56,704 nucleotides of DNA from Legionellaceae bacterium (GCA_020831865.1 JAFIFT010000013.1:1-56704), one strand, 5' to 3'; numbered from the stretch's first letter, positions 1-9,386 are shown. Notes: a model not told the origin generated them from the sequence alone. Numbers and translations are program-made.

Positions 1-196
1 AGAGCGCATCGGGGGTGATGAGCCATCAACGCGGGGGCCGGGATTTTTTAACTCGTAATCTGGTTTTGAGGAGTTGAGTTTGGTGATGAGCGCTGAAATG
101 ATAAAACAAAGCCTGCGGTCTCTTCGAGACAGGTTGTATGATAAAGGTGAAAGATTTTTACACCTCATTTATACATGGATTGCAACGCTTCGGTGA

Positions 197-2413
197 TCAC
201 CCCTTTGGCTGAAGCGCATGCTTTAATTCATCATTCAATTTGTTAATATTACGTTGTATATCCTTTTGAGCTCCTGGCGATGAGCGATCTTTCCCGTGAG
301 CGAGATGAACGCAAATACCGTCAATCTCGATGCGTGAGCCGGATGTTTTGCCTTTAGAAGACAGAGGGACTCCTCCTGACTTGGCCTGAAAAATGTTATA
401 AGCTTTTTTTGCTTCGATCAGGTCACGTAGTGTCAGTGACTTGGTCGGTTTTTCACTCAGTTCTCTGATTTTTTTCAACGCTTTTTGTTGCTTTGGTGGC
501 AGTGTCTCCGTGTTTTCTTTGGGGGAGGGCTTAAAAAAGCTTGCGTGGCATTGGAGGTGCTCTACTGCTGTGGGTAGTGCCTGCTTGCTGACTTGTTCAG
601 ATGGTTGTGCGGATGGAGCGGCCTCTGTCATGGGCGCAGCTGGTTCTCGGCTGTCCAGTTCTCTGGGTTTCTCGGGGAGGGGGTCGTCATCAGCGTCAGA
701 AGAGCAGCTTGAGCCCGAACCATAGTCCTCGGAGTCTGAGTGAATATCCAGGTTTCCGGATCTAAAGTGGGCCTGATAACTGGTGTTGCCCATCGGCTCA
801 TCAATGATGGTCCATACCAGGGTGTTTTGGTCTTCCTCAGGCTGCGAACGTTGCTGAATGGTAATTTTAATCATCAGAATTAATAATTCCCTGGGTACGG
901 GGAAGTTGGATTCTGAAGCGCTATTTTCATACAGGGATAGAAGTCGGCCCAGATCGCCCAAGTTCTCGTGTTTCTTTACAATGGTTTTTATGAACAATTG
1001 ATTCAGCGAATCAAGGCAGCCCTGTTCAGCGGCAAGGAAATACAGCTTAAGTTGTTCCGGATGCTCCTTGTCCTGGATATTCAGAATATTGGCCAGGTTA
1101 TGTTGAACAATTGCGTCTGTGGGTGCCAAGAGCAGGGATTGGCGGTAGAATCTTTCTGCCTGCGCGTGGTTGCCGTTTTTTAACGCTATCTGACCAGCCT
1201 CATTATTGAGCTTGGGAATTTCAGACAGTGGCAGTGGTAAGCTCCCCTCATTCAACTCGAGGACACGGCCGATAATGTCGTGAGAACAGCGGAGTGCGGG
1301 CAGCAAGTCAAGCTGAGCGATATAGGGCAGGGAGTCGGGAAGCGCAGAGAGGTAGCACTCCATTGCAAAGAGGCTGTAGGCCGTAAGAATGGCTTTGTTG
1401 AGGGTATTGCCAATAAACTTATGATGGTCTTGACAGAGCCCGGCCACCATTTTCCAGACTCTATCGATTTGGTGTTGCGGCGCGTTGTTATACAGCCAGT
1501 CAAACCATTTTAGTGCCTGGTCTAATTCTTCCTGACGCGAGATAGGCATGTTCCTTTGAACATTACCATTGACACAGGCGATGATGACACGAAAAATATT
1601 GTCAATATGGCCATGTAGGGCACTAAGGAGTTGCCATCGACTACAGGGGGAGGCATCCTCAGGCTGGCTGGTATTTTTGTAGTGCGCTATGACCGCGATG
1701 ATGTCGGCTTGATTGTTTTTCAGGAGTTCCAGTTCTGTCAGCACTCGTTGATGGGCACTATTATTCCGCTTGAGCTGCTGGGTGTGGGACAAATAATGCC
1801 AGTATTCGTATAGCGCCCATGGGTTTGGATGAAACGCTGATTGTTCGTAGTAATGGGCGATGGTTTGTGTTTCGGCGTCTATTGCCTTGCTGCTCTTTGC
1901 TTTGTTGATGGTGCCAAATTTCTGGACTAACCTTGCGGCCAGCAGGCCTGACAGGCCGCAGGGGCTTTTAACTAATTGCTGGATGTCCGTCACCACTTGC
2001 TCCAGTCTTCTTTGCCTGGATACTTTTTTTAACCGGGCGTGCTGCTTGTTGCTGGCGCTGTGTGCGCTTGGACAGGAGAGTTTTTGCGTAATCTCTTCTA
2101 TCTCTTGGTGTATTCGAAGATACTCCTCATAGGCTTCTCGCCAATCACGTCCTGTCTCCCGGAGTGCAGGTATGTTACTCAGCTCTGGTAAGCGGGCAGT
2201 ATCGATAACGCCATCATATTTTTCGGCAAGGTAGTATAGGAAGAAGGGCGCTATGGTGTCACCCTCTGCCAAAGCGGATTCAAACAAGGCTGCGATTTTT
2301 TCCACTGCGCCGCGAAGCGCTTGCGGGGAACCTGGCGTCTTTTGGGTTTCAAATTCTACGAGCAGTTTTAAGCCTTGATAAAAATGACCAAGAACCTGGT
2401 TGGCTGTAAACAT
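197..2413 (-). CDS. Large protein of unknown function with TPR/Sel1-like segment and HicA-like tail; possible Dot/Icm effector
   Basis: This is a 738-residue soluble, mostly helical protein with no signal peptide or membrane segment. Around residues 405-480 it reads like TPR or Sel1 helical repeats (NEAGQIALKNGNHAQAERFY, then HNLANILNIQD). Residues about 560-650 are acidic, serine- and proline-rich and look disordered. The last 80 residues have a compact pattern (LRDLIEAKKAYNIF, then TSGSRIEIDGICVHLAHGKD) that recalls the GSR-strand-His arrangement of HicA toxins. I recognise no family for the whole protein. A long, species-specific protein with a disordered C-terminal stretch near icm genes suggests a Dot/Icm effector, but that is inference. 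It reads toward the left edge. In positions 1-196 I see only a 36-codon frame and no convincing gene. Confidence 0.55.
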   Translation of the reverse strand: MFTANQVLGHFYQGLKLLVEFETQKTPGSPQALRGAVEKIAALFESALAEGDTIAPFFLYYLAEKYDGVIDTARLPELSNIPALRETGRDWREAYEEYLRIHQEIEEITQKLSCPSAHSASNKQHARLKKVSRQRRLEQVVTDIQQLVKSPCGLSGLLAARLVQKFGTINKAKSSKAIDAETQTIAHYYEQSAFHPNPWALYEYWHYLSHTQQLKRNNSAHQRVLTELELLKNNQADIIAVIAHYKNTSQPEDASPCSRWQLLSALHGHIDNIFRVIIACVNGNVQRNMPISRQEELDQALKWFDWLYNNAPQHQIDRVWKMVAGLCQDHHKFIGNTLNKAILTAYSLFAMECYLSALPDSLPYIAQLDLLPALRCSHDIIGRVLELNEGSLPLPLSEIPKLNNEAGQIALKNGNHAQAERFYRQSLLLAPTDAIVQHNLANILNIQDKEHPEQLKLYFLAAEQGCLDSLNQLFIKTIVKKHENLGDLGRLLSLYENSASESNFPVPRELLILMIKITIQQRSQPEEDQNTLVWTIIDEPMGNTSYQAHFRSGNLDIHSDSEDYGSGSSCSSDADDDPLPEKPRELDSREPAAPMTEAAPSAQPSEQVSKQALPTAVEHLQCHASFFKPSPKENTETLPPKQQKALKKIRELSEKPTKSLTLRDLIEAKKAYNIFQAKSGGVPLSSKGKTSGSRIEIDGICVHLAHGKDRSSPGAQKDIQRNINKLNDELKHALQPKG

Positions 2414-2541
2414 ATGCGTGCTCCAAAATCACTTTGTGGCATATATTACCACCTGTTTCTTAATGAAATATTAATAATATGGGCAATTGCGGGATACGTG
2501 TATCTGAATTTTAAACACTGGAAATCTCATTTTTGCCTACC

Positions 2542-2562
2542 TACCGTGCTTTATGCACGGTA
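2542..2562. repeat. Perfect hairpin, 8-bp arms
   Basis: The arms TACCGTGC and GCACGGTA flank the loop TTTAT. It lies in the gap between the unknown large gene and hemH, which both read leftward. It has no U-run, so it is not an obvious intrinsic terminator. It is paired with a longer hairpin 30 bp to the right that shares the CCG...CGG core and the AT-rich loop. Confidence 0.6.
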
Positions 2563-2590
2563 TCCAAATGATCTTGGACGATGCTCGTAG

Positions 2591-2621
2591 CTCGATTCCG
2601 CGCCTAAAGCGCGGAATCGAG
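2591..2621. repeat. Perfect hairpin, 13-bp arms
   Basis: CTCGATTCCGCGC is followed by the loop CTAAA and its exact reverse complement. It lies downstream of hemH (minus strand), about 90 bp past its stop. The arms are GC-rich with no U-tract on the minus strand. It may act as a terminator or mRNA-end stabiliser, or be a REP-like element together with the hairpin at 2542. Confidence 0.65.
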
Positions 2622-2712
2622 GCATTTTGATTTTACACTCTTCGTTGAGATGTGTTTACCCTGTGGGGCAATTGCGGGACATCTTGTCACTCTCCATAGC
2701 TTATCCGGTGCG

Positions 2713-3726
2713 TCATGCGCCCTGTCTATCAAGCTGAGCCGCCGTAACCAGTTTCACCAGCCCCTCAACCCACAGCGCGGAATCATTGACGCAGGGGGCC
2801 AGAGTCAGTTTTTCCCCTCCGAGGCTTTGCCATTGTGCTTTGGCACGCATCCCTATTTCTTCGAGCGTTTCCAGGCAGTCGGCGACAAAGGAAGGGCAAC
2901 TTACCAGAATGTTCTTTATTCCACCTTGGGCCAGTTCAGGTAGGTATGCATCCGTATAGGGTTGAATCCAGGGCGTTTTGCCCAGGCGTGACTGAAACGC
3001 AACGCTATACTGGGTTTCTGTGAGTGCCAATGCCTTGGCCAGTGCCCGGGCGGTAGCGTAGCATTGCGCCCGATAACAGGCTTGATTGGCGAGGGTCAGG
3101 GCCGGGCATGCTTGCGGGCACACCGGTTGGCAGCCTTCTTTGGTCAGATGGCGCTCGGGTATGCCGTGAAAACTAAACAGCAGGTGCTCATGATGAGCTA
3201 TCAGTGGCCGCAAGAGAGCCGCTTGCGCCTCAATAAAGGCTGGCGCTGTACAAAAATCGCGGATAATCTGCAGGTTGGGAAGGATACGCTGTTGTTGAAT
3301 CGTATGCAGGGTTTTTTCGATGGCCGAGCCGGTGGCGGCGGATGAGTATTGGGGAAACAAAGGCAGTACGGTAATAGAGGCGCAATCTTGCAAAGCTGCA
3401 ACAGCAGAGGCAATGGAGGGGGTACCATACCGCATACCCAGTGCAACCTGCCATTGTGAGCCGAGTTGCGACTGTACTTTTTCACTCAAAGACTGACTGT
3501 ATAGGAGCAGCGGCGAGCCTTCCGGGCGCCAAATGGCCTGGTAAGCATGCGCTGATTGACGAGGCCGAAAGGGTAGAATAAAGGCATAGAGCAAGAGATA
3601 ACGCAGCGGCGCGGGTAGATCGATGACCCGATAATCGGACAGAAACTCAGCCAGATAACGGCGAACCGCCGGAACCTCCGGACTATCCGGAGTACCAAGA
3701 TTGAGCAATAGCAGACCTTTTTTCAT
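2713..3726 (-). CDS. hemH: Ferrochelatase
   Basis: HemH inserts ferrous iron into protoporphyrin IX to make protoheme, the last step of heme synthesis. The 337-residue length is normal for the family. The N-terminus reads LLLNLGTPDSP, the family start. The catalytic histidine is in FSFHGIPERH, followed by a Cys-rich stretch (CQPVCPQACP). A second acidic active-site region, CLETLEEIG, lies near the C-terminus. It is a single gene on the minus strand, and the cold-shock gene upstream has its own terminator. The start ATG at 3726 gives the expected N-terminus. Confidence 0.93.
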   Translation of the reverse strand: MKKGLLLLNLGTPDSPEVPAVRRYLAEFLSDYRVIDLPAPLRYLLLYAFILPFRPRQSAHAYQAIWRPEGSPLLLYSQSLSEKVQSQLGSQWQVALGMRYGTPSIASAVAALQDCASITVLPLFPQYSSAATGSAIEKTLHTIQQQRILPNLQIIRDFCTAPAFIEAQAALLRPLIAHHEHLLFSFHGIPERHLTKEGCQPVCPQACPALTLANQACYRAQCYATARALAKALALTETQYSVAFQSRLGKTPWIQPYTDAYLPELAQGGIKNILVSCPSFVADCLETLEEIGMRAKAQWQSLGGEKLTLAPCVNDSALWVEGLVKLVTAAQLDRQGA

Positions 3727-3828
3727 GGCGTTGATACTTGAGAGAAAGGGAGCATAGCATAGCGTACCTTGCGAACTTTTTCATGTCCTTTCGTGTTGCT
3801 TTTGCAGTTGTCGCGCAGTGGAAAAGTA

Positions 3829-3853
3829 TAAAAAAAGGCGCTGGTATAGCGCC
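3829..3853 (-). terminator. Intrinsic terminator of the cold-shock gene
   Basis: Read on the minus strand, GGCGCT-ATACC-AGCGCC is followed by seven T residues. It lies about 95 bp past the stop of the cold-shock gene at 3946-4179 and before hemH, so it separates the two transcripts. Confidence 0.8.
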
Positions 3854-3945
3854 TTCATTCGGGTCAGTTGACTTTTCACCCCAAGCCGCAGCACGTAGGT
3901 GCTAGAGACAAAATGTCAACAAACCCAGGTATAATGGGGTGCACA

Positions 3946-4179
3946 TTATGCTGTTGCTTCTTCTTCTATTACTTCGTTTAGGGCAACGACATTGGCCGCA
4001 TGCAGCCCCCGTTCGCCTTTGACCAGATCATAGCTGACCTGCTGGCCAGGGGTGAGGGTTTTATACCCCGTACCGTGAATGGCGGAAAAGTGCACGAAGA
4101 TATCTTCGCCACCGCCTTCAGGGATGATAAACCCCCAACCTTTGGCGTTATTAAACCATTTGACTTCGCCTGTAGCCAT
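3946..4179 (-). CDS. Cold-shock domain protein (CspA family)
   Basis: This 77-residue single OB-fold protein binds single-stranded RNA and DNA and acts as an RNA chaperone. Both nucleic-acid-binding motifs are intact: RNP1 as KGWGFI and RNP2 as DIFVHF. The N-terminus [10 protein letters not shown] is standard for the family, with about seven extra acidic residues at the C-terminus (EVIEEEATA). It is monocistronic: a strong terminator follows, and about 250 bp of non-coding DNA separates it from the divergent yqgE gene. The sequence does not show whether it is cold-inducible or constitutive. Confidence 0.93.
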   Translation of the reverse strand: MATGEVKWFNNAKGWGFIIPEGGGEDIFVHFSAIHGTGYKTLTPGQQVSYDLVKGERGLHAANVVALNEVIEEEATA

Positions 4180-4434
4180 TGCATCCTCCTTTTGCTAAAG
4201 CCTATTAATCGCCTGCCTTGCAGCCGATCAATTGCATTCGTCCTTAAATGTCAATTGTCATGACCCGATTCAAACCAGGACCCTTTCAACATAACGTAAA
4301 AAACGGGTAAGACTCAATAGCTTATTAAAAAAAATTATTGCAGAGGTGTTTTTTGTGCATTCTCTTTTCACAAAGGAAAATTTCAGAGCCATAGTATATA
4401 CTTAAAACAAGCGCAGCATTCTGGGGAGGCACAC

Positions 4435-4998
4435 ATGATTCAGCAACCATCACTCAGCAACCATTTATTGATTGCCATGCCCCAGCTTAAAGATCCCAAT
4501 TTTCACCAGGCGGTGGTCTATATTTGTGAGAATCAGCCAGAGGGCACAGTTGGTTTAATTATTAATCGCCCCTTGCAAATGCCAATGGGACTGGTCTTTG
4601 AGCAAATGCATATCCAACCGGTCAGCCATGATAAGAATGCTTTGCCGTTGATGTTTGGAGGGCCTATTCAACCGGAGAGAGGATTTGTCATTCATCGTCC
4701 GTCCGGGAGCTGGACCTCCAGTTTGGTGTTACAAGAGGATGTCAATGTCACGACGTCACAGGATATTATTCGGGCTATTGCCGCTGATACGGGACCGCGG
4801 GACGCGCTGGTCACCCTGGGTTACACTGGATGGGATGCCCGGCAACTGGAGCAGGAATTATTGGATAATCTTTGGTTGGTCTGTCCTTATGCGCCCGAAT
4901 TATTGTATGATGTTCCCTTTGCCAAACGTTGGGAAATGGCCGGCCGTTCCATCGGTGTCAATATGCACCATTTGGGGGCGCAAAGCGGCCATGCCTGA
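4435..4998 (+). CDS. yqgE: YqgE/AlgH (UPF0301) family protein
   Basis: This 187-residue member of the YqgE/AlgH family has the typical N-terminus (NHLLIAMPQLKDPNFHQAVV), the segment GTVGLIINRP and the glycine pair in LMFGGPIQPERGFVIH. The biochemical role of the family is unclear. AlgH was named in Pseudomonas for an effect on alginate genes. The gene heads a cluster with ruvX and pyrB, an order conserved in many gammaproteobacteria. A GGGGAGG ribosome-binding site sits just before ATG 4435. Confidence 0.92.
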   Translation: MIQQPSLSNHLLIAMPQLKDPNFHQAVVYICENQPEGTVGLIINRPLQMPMGLVFEQMHIQPVSHDKNALPLMFGGPIQPERGFVIHRPSGSWTSSLVLQEDVNVTTSQDIIRAIAADTGPRDALVTLGYTGWDARQLEQELLDNLWLVCPYAPELLYDVPFAKRWEMAGRSIGVNMHHLGAQSGHA

Positions 4999-5021
4999 CC
5001 CTTGAGGATCCATGAAAAACC

Positions 5022-5453
5022 ATGCCGACCGATGTTTTTTTGGGCTTTGATTTTGGTTATAAGCGCATAGGTGTGGCGGTTGGCCAATCGATAACCGCCA
5101 GTGCACGCGCACTGACGACGGTTAATGCCTCGGCAGGTGAGCCGCAGTGGGCGCAAATTGATAAATTAATACAAGCCTGGCAACCTGCGGCCCTAATTGT
5201 GGGGCTCCCGACCTGTCTAGATGGTTCTGAACAATATACTACCCCTGCCGCGCGTCATTTTGCGCAGGCTCTCGCGCAGCGTTATCATTGCCCGGTGCAT
5301 TTGGTGGATGAACGCCTTACCACCAAGGAAGCTCGCGCTCGATTGTTTGCGCAAGGCGGGTACCGGGAAATCAAGCGAGCGCAGGTCGATGCCCTGGCAG
5401 CGGTGCTGATTTTGGAGCAATGGCTGGCGCAATCAACAGGATCAGACTCATGA
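5022..5453 (+). CDS. ruvX: Holliday junction resolvase-like / pre-16S rRNA nuclease YqgF
   Basis: This 143-residue RNase H-like protein of the YqgF/RuvX family is thought to process the 5' end of pre-16S rRNA. The first acidic motif is FLGFDFGYKRIGVAVG, the second LIVGLPTCLDGSE, and the terminal motif is VDERLTTKEA with a late Asp in VDALAAVLIL. These carry the expected catalytic carboxylates. The stop overlaps the pyrB start (ATGA at 5450-5453), so the two are probably translationally coupled. Confidence 0.92.
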   Translation: MPTDVFLGFDFGYKRIGVAVGQSITASARALTTVNASAGEPQWAQIDKLIQAWQPAALIVGLPTCLDGSEQYTTPAARHFAQALAQRYHCPVHLVDERLTTKEARARLFAQGGYREIKRAQVDALAAVLILEQWLAQSTGSDS

Positions 5454-6358
5454 TGCATTTTTTGGATATAGCGCAGTTGACCAGTGATGATATTGCGCGG
5501 TTAGTGCATCTGGCTTCTCAATTCAGAGGGGGGCGGCCCGCTGTGGATTATGCACAACATACCGTTGCCCAATTATTTTATGAAAACTCAACCCGCACAC
5601 GCATCAGCTTTGAAATGGCTGCGAAAAATCTGGGTGCACGCGTTGTGAATGTGGATGTGCTCCACTCTTCTGAAAAGAAGGGAGAGTCAATGGAAGATAC
5701 CCTGTTAAATTTGCGGGCCATGGGGATTCGTTATTTTGTGATTCGTCATGCACAAGAGCATATTTTGCATCGACTGGCCCACTCGCTTGTCTCCCGGGAT
5801 GTGCATATTATCAATGCCGGGGATGGCAAGCATGCCCATCCGAGTCAGGCCATGCTGGATCTGATGACGATACGTGACTATCAACCGAGGCTTTCAGCCT
5901 GCAAAATTGTATTGGTCGGTAATCTGCGCCATTCGCGTGTGGCCAATTCCCTGCAACAGGTTTTGCAAAAAAGCGGCGCCGCTGAGCTGGTGTTGGTGGC
6001 ACCACCTGTGTGGCAACCGACAGATCTTTATTTTGGTCAGGTCACCGAGCATTTGACCGACGCGCTGAGAGACGCCGATGTGGTGATAGGCTTACGGGTA
6101 CAGCATGAACGCTTGGCCGCCGATGAGGTATTGGACTTGGCCACGTACCGGGCACAGTTTGCCATTACGCCGGAACGGATGCGCCTGGCAAAACCCCATG
6201 CCATTTTGATGCATCCCGGCCCGGTCAATCGGGGGGTGGAAATGGATACGGTTGTAGTTGATAGTCCTCAATCGAAAATTCTGGAGCAAGTGGCCAATGG
6301 AGTCTGGATGCGCATGGCGATTTTAGCCACGGTCATGGACGCCAATCCCTGCCTATAA
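5450..6358 (+). CDS. pyrB: Aspartate carbamoyltransferase catalytic subunit
   Basis: PyrB condenses carbamoyl phosphate with aspartate in de novo pyrimidine synthesis. The carbamoyl phosphate motif is FYENSTRTRISFE, followed by the mobile-loop lysines in HSSEKKGESMEDT and later HPGPVNRGVEM. I place the start at ATG 5450, inside the ruvX stop, giving 302 residues. An upstream in-frame start would overlap ruvX needlessly. No pyrI or pyrC follows. The stop abuts that of comM, which comes from the other strand, so the coding regions overlap by 6 bp tail to tail. Confidence 0.93.
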   Translation: MMHFLDIAQLTSDDIARLVHLASQFRGGRPAVDYAQHTVAQLFYENSTRTRISFEMAAKNLGARVVNVDVLHSSEKKGESMEDTLLNLRAMGIRYFVIRHAQEHILHRLAHSLVSRDVHIINAGDGKHAHPSQAMLDLMTIRDYQPRLSACKIVLVGNLRHSRVANSLQQVLQKSGAAELVLVAPPVWQPTDLYFGQVTEHLTDALRDADVVIGLRVQHERLAADEVLDLATYRAQFAITPERMRLAKPHAILMHPGPVNRGVEMDTVVVDSPQSKILEQVANGVWMRMAILATVMDANPCL

Positions 6359-7861
6359 TTTACCGGCTGTTTGACGAAACCCAAAGGCCTGTCCCAAATG
6401 TTCCCGAAGCACCATGTCGCTGCCAGCCCGGTCAGCAATGGTGCGTGCCACTTTTAATACCCGATGACAGCCGCGGGCGGACAGTTTGAGACGGGCTAAA
6501 GCCTGTTCCATAAAGACCCGTGTTTCTGGCCCCAGGGCGCAAACCGTTTCGATGTCGCGGGCGGAAAGCTGGCTGTTCAGGCAGCCTTGTCGTTGCCGTT
6601 GTCTGTCCTGTAGCGTTTGTACGATGGCGCGCAAGCGCTGACTTTCGCCCCAGCGATTGGGGTTGGCTTGTAATATTTCCTCCCGTGCTAATGCCTTGAT
6701 CTGAAGATGCATGTCAATCCGGTCCAAAAGCGGCGCCGAGAGTTTTGCCTGATAGCGGTTGATCCGTTCAGGACTGCAGAGACATTCTGCCTGAGGATTG
6801 CCCCACTGACCACAGGGGCAGGGGTTCATGGCTGCAATCAGCTGAAAACGAGCGGGATATTCCATTTGGGTGGCCGCTCTTGAAATGCAAATTTGTCCCG
6901 ATTCCATCGGTTCTCGCAAGGTTTCCAGCACATGCCGGTGGAATTCCGGTAATTCATCCAAAAAAAGAACACCATGGTGAGCCAGAGAAATCTCGCCGGG
7001 TTTGGGAGGGTTGCCTCCGCCAACCAGCGCTACAGGAGAGGCCGTGTGATGGGGGGCACGAAAAGGCGGACTGCGCCATTGTTGAAAATGCGGCAGTTTG
7101 CCGCGAATCGACTGGATGGCCGCACATTCCAGCGCGGCTGTTTCACTTAATTCCGGCAGGAGGGTGGGAAAGCGTTTAGCCAGCATGGTCTTGCCGCTGC
7201 CGGGGGGGCCACTCATCAAGACACTATGGCCACCGCAGGCGGCAAGGTGTAAGGCATTTTTGGCATAATCCTGGCCTTTGATATCAGACCAGTCCAGGTG
7301 GTCTGGCGCTGTTGTCCGCGCGACAGGTTCGGGCAGGCGGGCCAAGGGTTCGTCTTGTGCAAGATAGGCGGCTAATTCGCGCAAACTCTCTGCTGCGAAT
7401 ACTTTGTCATAACGGGTGATGGCGGCCTCTTCGGCGTTTTGACGGGCGATAATCAGCGTTTGGCCGGCATGTTTGGCGGCCAGGACGGAGGGTATGATGG
7501 CATGTACACCACGCAGATTGCCACTGAGAGCCAATTCGCCAATAAATTCATGATGGCTGAGTTTTTCTGCGGGAATTTGTTGTGAGGCAGCCAGAATGCC
7601 AATGGCAATGGGTAAATCAAAACCACTGCCGGTTTTGGGTAAGTCGGCAGGAGCCAAGTTCACGGTGATCCGTTTCATGGGAAATTCAAAACGACTGTTG
7701 ATAATGGCGCTGCGGACCCTGTCTTTGCTTTCTTTGACCGCGGTTTCAGGTAAACCGACGATGGTAAAGCCGGGCAGGCCATTGGAAAGATGAACTTCTA
7801 CGGAAACCGCTTTGGCATCAATGCCAATAGCGCTCCGCGTCTTGCTAAAAGCGAGGTGCAT
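6353..7861 (-). CDS. comM: ComM/YifB AAA+ ATPase (Mg-chelatase-like)
   Basis: This 502-residue AAA+ helicase of the ComM/YifB family promotes branch migration during natural transformation in competent gammaproteobacteria. The N-terminal Lon-protease-like fold contains GLPGFTIVGLPETAVKESKD. Walker A is GPPGSGKT at residues 218-225 and Walker B is VLFLDELPEF. A zinc-type cluster is visible around MNPCPCGQWG. It is followed tail to tail by pyrB. Upstream on the same strand is ubiK, with a gap of about 68 bp, so they may be co-transcribed. Confidence 0.93.
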   Translation of the reverse strand: MHLAFSKTRSAIGIDAKAVSVEVHLSNGLPGFTIVGLPETAVKESKDRVRSAIINSRFEFPMKRITVNLAPADLPKTGSGFDLPIAIGILAASQQIPAEKLSHHEFIGELALSGNLRGVHAIIPSVLAAKHAGQTLIIARQNAEEAAITRYDKVFAAESLRELAAYLAQDEPLARLPEPVARTTAPDHLDWSDIKGQDYAKNALHLAACGGHSVLMSGPPGSGKTMLAKRFPTLLPELSETAALECAAIQSIRGKLPHFQQWRSPPFRAPHHTASPVALVGGGNPPKPGEISLAHHGVLFLDELPEFHRHVLETLREPMESGQICISRAATQMEYPARFQLIAAMNPCPCGQWGNPQAECLCSPERINRYQAKLSAPLLDRIDMHLQIKALAREEILQANPNRWGESQRLRAIVQTLQDRQRQRQGCLNSQLSARDIETVCALGPETRVFMEQALARLKLSARGCHRVLKVARTIADRAGSDMVLREHLGQAFGFRQTAGKL

Positions 7862-7929
7862 AGTGATTCCTTTTTTATTGTTGGACTGCTGGTACCTGGT
7901 GTTCAGACGTAGATGATCTGCGTCCGGGA

Positions 7930-8211
7930 CTAGGGTTTTTTCTGCTCGGGCGTAGTCGTTGCCTTGCGGTTTTTTTCCATGAGCAGGGCATCTAATTGGG
8001 CTTGCAGTGAATCCAGTTTTTCGCGTGTTTTAGCCAACACTTTCACCTGTACATCAAATTCCTCGCGGGTCACCAGATTCAACTGGTGAAAGGCGCTTTG
8101 CAGAACGTCTTTAAATTTTTCCTGTACCTCTTTTTCCAGATTTTGTACACTGGCAGGCAGGGCTTGGAACAGCGTTTTCGCCAGTTCATCAAATTGTTTG
8201 GGATCAAACAT
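7930..8211 (-). CDS. ubiK: Ubiquinone biosynthesis accessory factor UbiK (BMFP/YqiC family)
   Basis: This 93-residue protein starts MFDPKQFDELAKTLFQALP and ends in a coiled coil (LAKTREKLDSLQAQLDALL), the layout of the UbiK/YqiC family. UbiK helps assemble the soluble ubiquinone-synthesis complex with UbiJ and lipids. The lysine-rich tail is typical. It lies divergent from the PII gene, with 86 bp between the starts, and comM follows it; this neighbourhood recurs in gammaproteobacteria. Confidence 0.88.
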   Translation of the reverse strand: MFDPKQFDELAKTLFQALPASVQNLEKEVQEKFKDVLQSAFHQLNLVTREEFDVQVKVLAKTREKLDSLQAQLDALLMEKNRKATTTPEQKKP

Positions 8212-8294
8212 GGTGGTTCCTTTTTGGTGAAATGTTCAAGCGTTCAATGACCAGGATAAATGTAGCATTTATTATTGCTAAACCCAAGGACTAA

Positions 8295-8639
<345 letters not shown>

Positions 8640-8648
8640 GCGCTGTGG

Positions 8649-9224
8649 TTAGGTCGATACGTGGAGGATGCCGCTTGGCGTAATAATCAGATCCAGAGGG
8701 ATATCCCAGGGCCGGGGGAGTAATTGCGGAACTTTTTGAAAATCATAGGCCAGCCCGACTAACAACTTCCCCCGTTCTTCCGCCAGTGTGCGGTCATAGT
8801 AGCCGCCGCCCATGCCGAGGCGGTTGCCCGCACCGTCAAAGGCCACCAAAGGTAAAAAAATGAGGTCAAATTGCTGCGGAGGGATGGCGGTGTCGTGGGC
8901 AATATCCGGTTCAGCAATGCCAAAGCGATTATACGTAAAAGGGCTTGCCGGAGTGGCGGGTATAAAGAGCAGTTTTTTTTCTTCGGTTAAGACTGGAAAG
9001 GCACAGTGCTTGCCCTGTAAGGGTGCACTGCGCCAGAGGGCGGCAAGGTTGATCTCCCCCTGCACCGCCTGATATAAGGCCATTTTTTTGCCATAACGCC
9101 ATGACGTTAAGGACTTAATATGCCGCACCACCGCTGCGCTGGCTTTATCCTGAATCCGGCTGCTCAGTTGCGAGCGAATCTGGCGCATACTGTTGCGCAG
9201 GGTATCCAGAGAAGGTTCCGTCAT
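8649..9224 (-). CDS. 5-formyltetrahydrofolate cyclo-ligase
   Basis: This 191-residue enzyme of the YgfA/MTHFS family converts 5-formyl-THF to 5,10-methenyl-THF using ATP. The diagnostic motif is FDGAGNRLGMGGGYYDRTL near the centre. The end, PWDIPLDLIITPSGI, fits the family. In many gammaproteobacteria 6S RNA lies upstream of this gene. I looked at 9225-9413 on the minus strand and did not see a convincing 6S structure. Confidence 0.92.
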   Translation of the reverse strand: MTEPSLDTLRNSMRQIRSQLSSRIQDKASAAVVRHIKSLTSWRYGKKMALYQAVQGEINLAALWRSAPLQGKHCAFPVLTEEKKLLFIPATPASPFTYNRFGIAEPDIAHDTAIPPQQFDLIFLPLVAFDGAGNRLGMGGGYYDRTLAEERGKLLVGLAYDFQKVPQLLPRPWDIPLDLIITPSGILHVST

Positions 9225-9313
9225 GTGCTGTTTTATCTGGGGTAAAAATTCATTGTACCCCTAAATTCAGGGAGAAAAAAGCGTTGTAAAAATGCAAAAA
9301 GATGCCATGAGGG

Positions 9314-9342
9314 TTGCCAATTGCCAGGGGCAATGTTATATA
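9314..9342 (+). promoter_or_regulatory. Candidate sigma-70 promoter for the 9414/pabC pair
   Basis: TTGCCA (9314-9319) and TATATA (9337-9342) are separated by 17 bp. The predicted start, about 9350, would put the hairpin at 9364-9386 inside the leader of the 9414 gene. Confidence 0.5.
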
Positions 9343-9363
9343 GCCACTTGTTGTTCCTAACAA

Positions 9364-9386
9364 GCCCTGTTTCCGGGGCGTTTTTT
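9364..9386 (+). terminator. Intrinsic terminator in the leader of the 9414 gene
   Basis: GCCCTG-TTTC-CGGGGC (one G-U pair) is followed by a G and six T residues. No plus-strand gene lies just upstream. The hairpin therefore either attenuates the 9414-pabC transcript or ends a very short RNA started at the promoter near 9314. Confidence 0.6.

Noticed and set aside
1..196. Partial gene at the left edge
   Set aside because: Only a 36-codon plus-strand frame (86-196) is open, without upstream support; not enough to call a gene.
441..725. 94-codon plus-strand frame antisense to the 738-residue gene
   Set aside because: Shadow of the Ser/Asp/Pro-rich region of the real gene on the other strand.
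4655..5005. 116-codon plus-strand frame inside yqgE
   Set aside because: It overlaps yqgE in another frame, lacks its own ribosome-binding site and has no recognisable protein features.
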